Assembly (NCBI GenBank): GCA_963921195.1
Contig: OY992536.1
Location: forward strand, 2,046,001-2,110,000
Direction: 5' to 3'
Length of the DNA: 64,000 nt
Origin: Pegoplata infirma
Lineage: Eukaryota > Arthropoda > Insecta > Diptera > Anthomyiidae
Both the position numbers and the translations under genes were made by a program. Shown here in pieces: positions 56,703 to 64,000 of this stretch (position 1 is its first letter; each line of letters begins with the position of its first letter). The notes below the pieces were generated by a model, which was not told the origin of the DNA, did not search any database, and worked only from the letters and a program-made list of their open reading frames with translations.

Positions 56703-57694
56703 CTGATGATTATAAATAGAAAGATGATTATGGGGAGTACAATCTTAAGGGTTGTTAAAAATTAAAGAAAACCAAATATTAAAAATATTTATTTTACTTA
56801 ACAACCAAGTCGTGTAGTGTTGTGTCATGTCATTCGCTCTCTTATAAAAATTAACTGCAGACGGTGTTAAATTTCCTTGTTATTTCCCCAAGCGCCCATC
56901 AAAAACCTGTAACATCATTTTCTTTTTACAATACAGATCTTTGAGAAAAAAGGTTTTCTTATAGTATAATATACATAAGTGAGAGAGTGACAAGGGTGCC
57001 ATTGTCTTTTGGTAGAAATTTTTTATGATTGTCTTTTGACTACGCATTAATACTGACGGACGGACAGACAGACGGATAGACACAATAAAATGCTAAATAA
57101 GAAAATGAAATTTTCACCTTTTCATTAAAAAACAAAATTTTACAAAATAACAAAAAGTCAAAAATCATGATGTTGTTGTTTTTTGTATACATATATAAGA
57201 ACGTAAGTTTGTATGTATGTGTGCGAATAAATATGCGTACGTTAAAAAACATTACTTACATTTTTTGTTGCTTTTTTTGTATAGGTTTAAGCTTTGAAAA
57301 TTCTAACTCAACAATGCTGATTTATGAGGGTTTACTATTATTCAAAAAAACGATACAAAAAAAAAAACACAAAGTTCTTTTGAAGTGGGAAGAACATTAA
57401 CATTTTTAAATTAACCCTGACAACAGAGGTTGAACCAACAATCAGGCGAAAGTGTAAAAATAAATGGGCTGCTATCTTATATGTTGAATTGTTTCATATT
57501 CGATGGGTCGTTGGGGCTGTGTGTTGCTATTGTTTTATTTTTTTTTTTTTTTGTTTTGTAGGTCGGCTAGTTGTGACAGATTTAATTTTAATTAAATTGC
57601 ATTATGATTTATTTTTCCTATATCTTACAATGATATACGGTTATTATATTTTAAATACCTATACTCATAAAAAAAAAGAGAAAAACCATTTAGC
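56703..57694. other. No gene seen
   Basis: AT-rich. A GACGGACGGACAGACAGACGG microsatellite at about 57056-57076 may be the remains of an INE-like copy, but the diagnostic hairpins are absent. Confidence 0.4.
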
Positions 57695-58932
57695 CAGGGT
57701 CGCCAGTTTTTTTTTTTGGATGCCATCCCCAAATTAAAATTTCTCATCCCCAAAAATCCCCAAAAATTTTTTTTCAAAATTTACTAAACGCAAAAAACAC
57801 TTGCAACCCATTAAGTGCTTTTGAGTAATTTAGCCAATTTTTTAGAACAAAAACTTGGTTAACTTACGTACAAACACTTGCTGGTATTTTACACAGAAAC
57901 TTGGCTAAAAAGTGTAAGTGTATTTTGCGTGTTGAGCGATTAGCACATCGTTTGAAGCGACCAATTTTTCGATAAGTATTATGATAAAATTCAAAAGCAA
58001 TGGAAATTTTTTATCACGGATGGATAACTCACGGATTTTTAATTTACACACCAGCGATAGAGTACTTTATTGGTCCAAATTGCTTTTTAAGAATTTTGCT
58101 TTTTAAGAATTTAAGAAGTTGTAAAAGACCAGTATTTTCAATTGATGTACTTTTAGACTTTTTTCTACAGAAAAAACTAGTGAATTTTGGAAATTTTCTT
58201 TAATAGATTTAAAGGATATACCTACTATAGAAAATGTATGAAAATTTACAATTTGGTTTAAAGAAAAATAAAAGCATGATAACATGATACCACTACGATC
58301 CAGGCACAGACTAATACAGACTCGACATAAGTGACAGGTGTCAAAAAAGTATTCTTGAACCATATGGTTAATATTTTCAAATTATTCTACGAATTAGGTT
58401 AGAAAGAGAAAGCTGATATAACGCACCATAAGAAAAATGGATGCCAGATCGGGTTTTGTTGTTGCACTCACTCCTAAGTCGTAGAAAGTGTTGCCATGTT
58501 AGCGTAAAACGGACTAAAAACCGCTGTGTTTTCTCCTAAAATCGCTTAGTTTTTCCCCATTTTTTCTTATAAAACTATACTGTCGAGTCTGTATTTAGTC
58601 TGTGATCCAGGGTTTGACAGAAACCATATAAAATGTTAGTTTTTTCTATATAAATGTCACATTATTCCTACGTTTGAGGTTTTTTTTGTATGCTTTAATG
58701 TCCACGATTTATCAAAAATAAAGTAGAGTTAATTTTACCTATTTTAGCATTATTTTATGATTAATGTATTTAAAAAACACTTGTTCATCTAAAATATTTC
58801 ATCCCCTAGAAATCCCCGAAAAAATCAGTGTCATCCCCATGAAATCCCCGGATCCCCAAATCAAATTTTTCATCCCCAATTTCCAAAAAAAATCCCCTAT
58901 TTGGGGACAAAACCCCTAAACTGGCAACACTG
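57695..58932. mobile_element. hAT-like element, CAGGGTCGCCAGTTT ends, 8-bp TSD
   Basis: CAGGGTCGCCAGTTT at the left; AAACTGGCAACACTG at the right. A perfect 8-bp duplication CATTTAGC (57687-57694, 58933-58940). Both subterminal regions have repeated CATCCCCAAAAATCCCC-type motifs. 1238 bp, no open transposase frame; the pair of ORFs at 58000-58363 are antisense shadows of each other. CAGnGTtGCCAG ends are common among insect hAT elements. Confidence 0.82.
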
Positions 58933-59019
58933 CATTTAGCATAAAAACAAATTAACTATATAGTTTTGTGTACCCTTCACCTGTTTTTGGTGAAAGCTTT
59001 TTTTAGGAAATTTTAAAAA

Positions 59020-59260
59020 TCTTAAAAATTTTCTGAAAGAAAAACATCTTATGATCTGAAAACGATCAAAAGAATCAGTCTTAAAAATGTCTCAAGATTT
59101 AGATTTGTCTAAGGGGGAAAAAATCTAATGTTATCCCAACGGACCTCAGAGTCTATGTGTGTTGGCGTAAAGCGTCATCGGGCAATTACTACCTAACAAT
59201 CTACTATAACCTAAGAAAAAAAACAAAAGTCTCAAAACCTTAATTTCTTTCGGGGTCCTG
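59020..59260. repeat. TCTCAGAATCT-like repeat with a LOA 3' end remnant
   Basis: Units such as AATGTCTCAAGATTTAGATTTGTC and CAAAAGTCTCAAAACC resemble the 35-kb array. 59130-59215 (CAACGGACCTCAGAGTCTATGTG ... GCGTAAAGCGTCATC ... CTACCTAACAATC) matches the 3' end of the LOA-like element at 4392-4475, plus orientation. Only about 85 bp of the 3' end is present. Confidence 0.6.
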
Positions 59261-59429
59261 GGATTTTTCGGGATTTCTAAAAAAAACTTTTTTTAACATT
59301 ATTTTTAATATAATTTTTTTTTATAATTTAATATTCAAGTAATTTTTAAACATTCAATAAATTTTATAAGGTTTACGTAAACTTAAGGAACAACTTTAGT
59401 GCTATTGCTCCAAGTTTTGTAAACGATTT

Positions 59430-60170
59430 AACAACATTGTCTAGGACCCCATAAATTGATATGAAAGTGTCCCCGAATGTGTATCCAAAAAAAATAAAGT
59501 TAGATTGTTGAGATATATTTTGCGAAATATTCGAGGGATATATAAGAATTGCTTATCCGACCGGTATTTGATATGATTTTCGGTATTTGAATCTGATCAA
59601 TACAAAATTTGTATCTATTGACCTATTGGTTTGCGAGTCGGATTTTAAAAGTTGTCTTTCCCTTGCGATAAATGTTTGAAAATACCTTTATTACGCTTAA
59701 GTAAAACAATCTTATTATTTTTTGTATTATTTTGTATATCTACGGTCACAAAAAGGGTCAGACGAGAGAAATGGGATTTCCTAATCCGCTTGGTGCAGGG
59801 CAATTTTTTTTTCTTTTGCTGAGCAAAAGTACAAAACCGAAAAAGTTGGAGTTTTTAGAGGTTGTTTTAGTTTGTTAAAGGGGAAGTTTTTCACTGGTCC
59901 GATTTTGCACATTTTCGAACTAAAAATTAAAACTCCGTTGTGAAATAACACTCCGTAAAATTTTAATTTTTTTAACCCAAGATGCCTTGTTTGAAAGGAA
60001 TTTCAAAGACCTTTCAAACGATAGTCAATTGTGAAGTTTGGCATTTTTCGGGAAATGTAAATCCATATAAATCACGAGACTGAAAAGGATAAATCTCGGG
60101 ATCTGTCAATACCAAAAAAATCCCGGGATTTCGTAATTTCCCATTTGACATCCCTAATTAAGATACAGTA
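59430..60170 (+). mobile_element. Degenerate INE-like remnant
   Basis: GTCTAGGACCCCATAAATTGATA, then AATCCGCTTGGTGCAGGGCAA, AAGGGGAAGTTTTTCACTGGTCCGATTTTGC and TCGAACTAAAAATTAAAAC resemble copies i and v, but the order is disturbed and the ends are missing. No gene. Confidence 0.4.
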
Positions 60171-60450
60171 CAATATGATTGAAATATTTTTTAAACGGCG
60201 TATGATTATTATTAAGCTATATTAATAAATTAAGTATACGGCTTGCGATATTTACTTTAAGATTTTTTTTTTCTTCAAATTTCTTGGTAAAATTTTTCGA
60301 CTGCGGAGCTTTTATCGAAGCTTCGTGCTATTTTTGTTCATTTCTGCAAAATTTTAGTAAAACACTTTGTATTTATATTTCAATTACTTGTCTTTCATTT
60401 CTTTTTGGTATTTTTTCGATAATTTCAGACGAAGTTTCGTATTTTCTTTT

Positions 60451-60511
60451 TGGGTAATTTGCATTTGGGAGATTTTGTATTTGGGAGATTTCGCATTTGG
60501 GCGATTTCGCC
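60451..60511. repeat. TTTGGGAGATTTCGCA tandem repeat
   Basis: About four copies of a unit of 16-18 bp resembling ATTTGGGAGATTTCGC, ending GGGCGATTTCGCCC, which is itself a small palindrome. Confidence 0.65.
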
Positions 60512-60733
60512 CATGTACTCATAAATAAAAATGAATGTAAATAAAATAAAAAAAAACAATTAAAGATTTTAACATTTGTTTTTACTGATTTTCAACAGTT
60601 ATTAACTAACATTTAAAAATAACTGAAAAATGTTTTTATTTTAAATTAAATGATAGTAGTGCGTTTTTTAAATGAAGTTTCATTTGTTTGAAACGTATTT
60701 TCTGTTGAATTTACTTACATAATATTTTTAGTG
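60512..60733. mobile_element. Right end of a CACTCA-family element
   Basis: AACTAACATTTAAAAATAACTG and TTGAATTTACTTACATAATATTTTTAGTG followed by TA match the right ends of the 3.7 and 20.6-kb members. The matching left end was not found. Confidence 0.45.
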
Positions 60734-60735
60734 TA

Positions 60736-61375
60736 CCCTCAACTCAGCTCAAGACAATGACACGTGTCATTATATTAATTTACTTTATTATTATTAACAA
60801 AATGTAATAATTTTTTTTTTTTTAGTAAAAATATTACCTACCCTTACTTTAAATAACAAAAACTTGAGAAGGACACTTTATTACAGTTATACTAATAAAA
60901 ACAAAAAAAAAAAAAATAAAATAAAAACGTGTGTCAAGTGGTTCTCATGACAACTTTTAATTGAATTAAAAATTTGTAAATTGCAATTTTGCTATTGTTT
61001 TTTTTATTCTTTTCATATACGTATTTAGGATTTACCCTTAAAGCAAATATCAAATAAACAGATATTTAATAAATTATTGCCATGTTCTTGTAACCCCCAC
61101 TAAAATATGCGCTCTTATGATTGATATTCGAAATATTTATTTGATTATTTTAAGCGCAGGAATTATTGTGTATTTCACTTACATTGAAAGAAAAAAAAAA
61201 AAACAAGTAGAAAAGTTTAATTTGAGTTTTAAAGCCCCTATGACACTACATTTTTTTGTATTAATGAAATTTATGTAAACAGGGCAAATATATCACTACA
61301 GGAAATCTGAACAAGTGTGAAGAGTAAAAGAATACTAATAAAAAATAGAAAACGTCAAAATTTCACATAATTCTT
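60736..61375. other. No gene seen
   Basis: AT-rich, homopolymer-rich DNA with no feature recognised. Confidence 0.4.
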
Positions 61376-61610
61376 GGGATTATGACCTATTAGTATAGTA
61401 GACATAATCCCTGTAATGGGGATTTTGTCCACTTTTTACGTGGCCATTGTCCCCATAAAACTGGGAATTATGTCCATTTTTTATTGGGATTATGTCCAAA
61501 TTTTTTTCGGTCATATTCCCCACTACCGTTATGGGGATTATGACCGAATTCGTTTTGGTCATAATCCCCATAACGGAAATGGGGGTTATGTCCGTGGGGA
61601 TTATGTCATG
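61376..61610. repeat. GGGATTATGTCC repeat array in both orientations
   Basis: Variants of GGGATTATGTCC / GGTCATAATCCC occur about ten times in 235 bp, in both orientations, spaced 20-40 bp. GGATTA or TAATCC is exact at 61377, 61405, 61487, 61535, 61562 and 61598. The two ORFs on opposite strands are mirror shadows of the repeat. It may be subterminal repeats of an element or a minisatellite; TAATCC is also the core of Bicoid/Otd-type homeodomain sites. Confidence 0.65.
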
Positions 61611-62261
61611 TCACCATTTAATTCTTGTGTTATCGATCAATTTTGTTATCAAATGACTGATATTTTGTGACATTTATGCATTAATGATATTAAGTGCTGC
61701 CAACTTTTCTGTTTTTCATTAAATGAAGCGATTTTTTGTTTGTTTTTGGCGGTTTTTTGAATTTATTCAGCGGGTTTTTATTAAAAAGAAAGTAATCACC
61801 ACTATTTTTTTGTTTATGTTATGTTTCTTTTTCATTTCTTCTTCTGCTGTTTCATTCTTTCAATTAATAAAAAATAAAATACAAAAAAATCTAGTGTCAT
61901 AGGAGCTTAAGTAATATTTATTTTAATTTTTCATCTAACAAAAAAATCTTTAAGCGTTAATTTATTTTATTTTTTTTTTTGGGTATATTTTTGTTGCCTT
62001 TCGTTCCACCCTCGGTTAGCTCTATCCATTGAGATATCTCAACAAAATCGATTCAGCCATTTTTGCGTGATTGCAAAACAGGCTGTTATAACGTTATTAT
62101 AGGTCAAAGGAATGTGCCATTTTACGTATTTTTATCGAATCGTGGTTTAACATAGCCTAAAGTTCCAAGTTGCGTCCTCTGGTAGTACTATCTGTGCTTA
62201 CAATTTAATTGATATCGGTTTAGCGGTATTTCTGCCATCGCGGAAGAGGAAAAAATAACTT
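61611..62261. other. No gene seen
   Basis: AT-rich to 61980, then a slightly GC-richer stretch (62000-62250) without ORFs or recognised repeat ends. Confidence 0.4.
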
Positions 62262-62375
62262 TTTATACCCTCAACCACTCTGTGTTGTGCTGATGTTTGT
62301 AACTACCCGAAATATTGGTCCTAGACCCACCTTCAAGTACACCGATCGATTCAGAATCATTTTTTGATGTTGCAT
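62262..62375 (-). mobile_element. INE-like 3' fragment of subfamily iv
   Basis: TATACCCTCAACCACTCTGTG, GCTGATGTTTGTAACTACCC, AATATTGGTCCTAGACC and CCTTCAAGTACACCGATCGATTC match 22880-22990 in inverse. Only the 3' end is present. Confidence 0.7.
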
Positions 62376-64000
62376 TGCATTAAAGGCTTAATTAAATAAC
62401 ACGATAATTAAAAATAAACATCTCTGAACACTGATATAATATTACTAATTAAATTTTAATAATTAAAAATTTTTCTTTTGCAAAACAAGAAACAACAAAA
62501 AAATATTAAAAAAAATTTTTGTAGACCAACATTTTTTTACCAAAAATATTTTTTTTTTTGGACATACATGAAAAATATTTTTTCATGTATGTCCAAATAC
62601 TTTATATTTAAAGCAAAAAAGTTAAAAAAAAAAATTATTTTGTTTGGAGCTCTCCAATTTTCAAGTCAAAAAAGGAACAAAGTTATTGTCCTACAGATCC
62701 GATATTTTTGTGTGTAAATATCCACCATTAAAGGCAACTTTCCCGACCCCGACGTTATCGAAACCCTTATTACATTTATCAAATATGTTTATTAGGGATA
62801 TAATTAAATTTCGGCCTTACGTAATGGTCAGAAACCACTTTACTTGGGACATTTGGAAACAAAAACTTTCCGCATAAACCTCTTTTTCTAAAACCCTATC
62901 CAGAAAAAAATGTTTGGAAATTATTTTTTTTTCGTATATATTATTGAAATTTATAATGTATTCAGTTTTTTCGATGTTAAACGCTTAAAAATAAACTATA
63001 AGCAGCAAAAAAAAAATATTTAAAATCAGTTAAAAATTTCGGCCTACAAAAAAATTTACAAAAAGTCCATCTGCCCCACTGTGAGTCCGTTTTTGTTATG
63101 TTTTTTTTTTTTGATATTTGGTAGGAAAATGATTTCTTAAACAAAAAAAAATATTGAAACCAAAAAAAATTTAATGGGTGAAATCAAAAATGTCAACCAA
63201 ACCATGTAATCGTGTAATATCTCATACATTGGTTAAAGTATTCGCACATTTTCTTTTGTACAACGTCATATACATTGCCGTTATACATAACTAACAACAT
63301 TCTGGATATTAATAAGCTATTTTAAACAAGTTATTTTCATTTTTGTAGGCCAAATGTAAACTCCATCGCCAATAACCATTTCAGTTTTTAAACTTTAATC
63401 GGTTATATCTTAAAAACCAATAAACCAAGAGCTTAATAATTGACTACATTTTTAAAGAGGGAATGTTGACTTTCTTAGCAAATTTTTTTGTATAGTCATA
63501 ACTATCTCTTTTACCCATGCAAGCACGGCTTCAACTGTGTAACGATTTTTCAACACTTTTTTTAGACATTGTGGAACCCGACAATTTTGTTGTTTTTGAC
63601 GTATTATGTTTAGAAAAATAATATGTTATTGCCCCATTTATTAAACGCAAGGCTATAAAGTATCATTGTGCATCATTGGTTTCAAGTTATTTCATTGCAT
63701 ATTAATTTCCCGGTATGAAAAGCTAAATCATAAATGAAAAATCGAAAAATGCTGTAAACTCCGTCTCCACGTTTACATCAAAACTACTTAGCGTGTATCT
63801 CAAATATCATCATATTTTGACGTATCTAGTTGACATCTAATGATTTTTTTTTCGAAAACCAATTTCCGACAAATAGTTTTTGAAAAAAAGGGCAAAAAGT
63901 GACGAAATTTAAACTCCGTCTCTGTAAACTCCGTAAACTTTTTTTTTTTTTGCAGATAGCAATAAAAAACTTTATGTAGTTGTTAAAACCGATGCAAGTA
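62376..64000. other. No gene called; TAAACTCCGTC repeats near the window end
   Basis: AT-rich. Between 63358 and 63945 TAAACTCCGTC or close variants (AAACTCCATCGCC, AAACTCCGTCTCC, AAACTCCGTCTCTG) appear four or five times. This suggests an element running past the right edge of the window. ORFs at 62478-62877 are lysine- and phenylalanine-rich, without domains. Confidence 0.4.

Noticed and set aside
61376..61670. CRISPR-like array or two opposing genes
   Set aside because: Repeats are short, in both orientations and unevenly spaced; the organism is an insect; the ORFs mirror each other.

Overview
This window looks like AT-rich, repeat-dominated euchromatic or pericentric DNA of a higher fly, most likely a calliphorid, muscid or similar calyptrate. 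The reasons are a LOA-like non-LTR retrotransposon, many INE-1/DINE-1-type (Helentron-associated) repeats carrying the usual runs of CCGTCTGTCTG-like motifs, short GT-AG introns, and many TA- and 8-bp-TSD DNA transposons. The species assignment is inference; no host marker fixes it. Nothing prokaryotic is present.

Only one host gene is recognisable: a small secreted lipocalin (apolipoprotein D/Lazarillo type) on the minus strand at 30355-30986, two exons, with a TATA box at 31093-31100. Its last codon overlaps a perfect splice donor and it has an odd number of cysteines, so a further 3' exon is suspected.

Left third (1-14.8 kb): a hAT-like MITE (938-1401), then a nested transposon stack. An outer element with CCCGGG-type terminal inverted repeats (2020-10340) was invaded at least five times: two full-length palindromic fold-back elements (2049-2974, 8220-10301), a hAT-like MITE (3237-3622), a CACTCA-ended MITE (3659-4228) and an open-frame but 5'-truncated LOA-like retrotransposon (4392-7984, minus) with a 13-bp target duplication and a GGTTA-repeat tail. 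INE-like repeats and tandem arrays follow.

Middle (16-31 kb): composite inverted-repeat DNA holding four INE-like copies. One (17484-18690) has a PIF/Harbinger-like MITE inserted exactly in the loop of its 3' hairpin. Two more long palindromes (26198-27066 with TA TSD, 27174-28959 with 8-bp TSD) sit in the 25.7-29.3 kb composite next to the lipocalin gene.

Right half (31-64 kb): further hAT, TA-type and CCCAG-ended elements, degenerate LOA fragments at 40.2 and 43.7-45.1 kb, a dispersed TCTCAGAATCT repeat, and a 2.1-kb DNA transposon (45334-47457). The latter has triplicated left-terminal modules and contains a broken multi-exon gene whose splice phases still fit; its family is not recognised. 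A tRNA-like promoter pair lies inside a CACTTA element (about 54031-54092), and a two-orientation GGGATTATGTCC array lies at 61376-61610. The rest is AT-rich DNA with no supportable gene.

Nested insertions let the order of events be read, and in two cases paralogous copies give the empty site, fixing TA as the target duplication of two MITE families.
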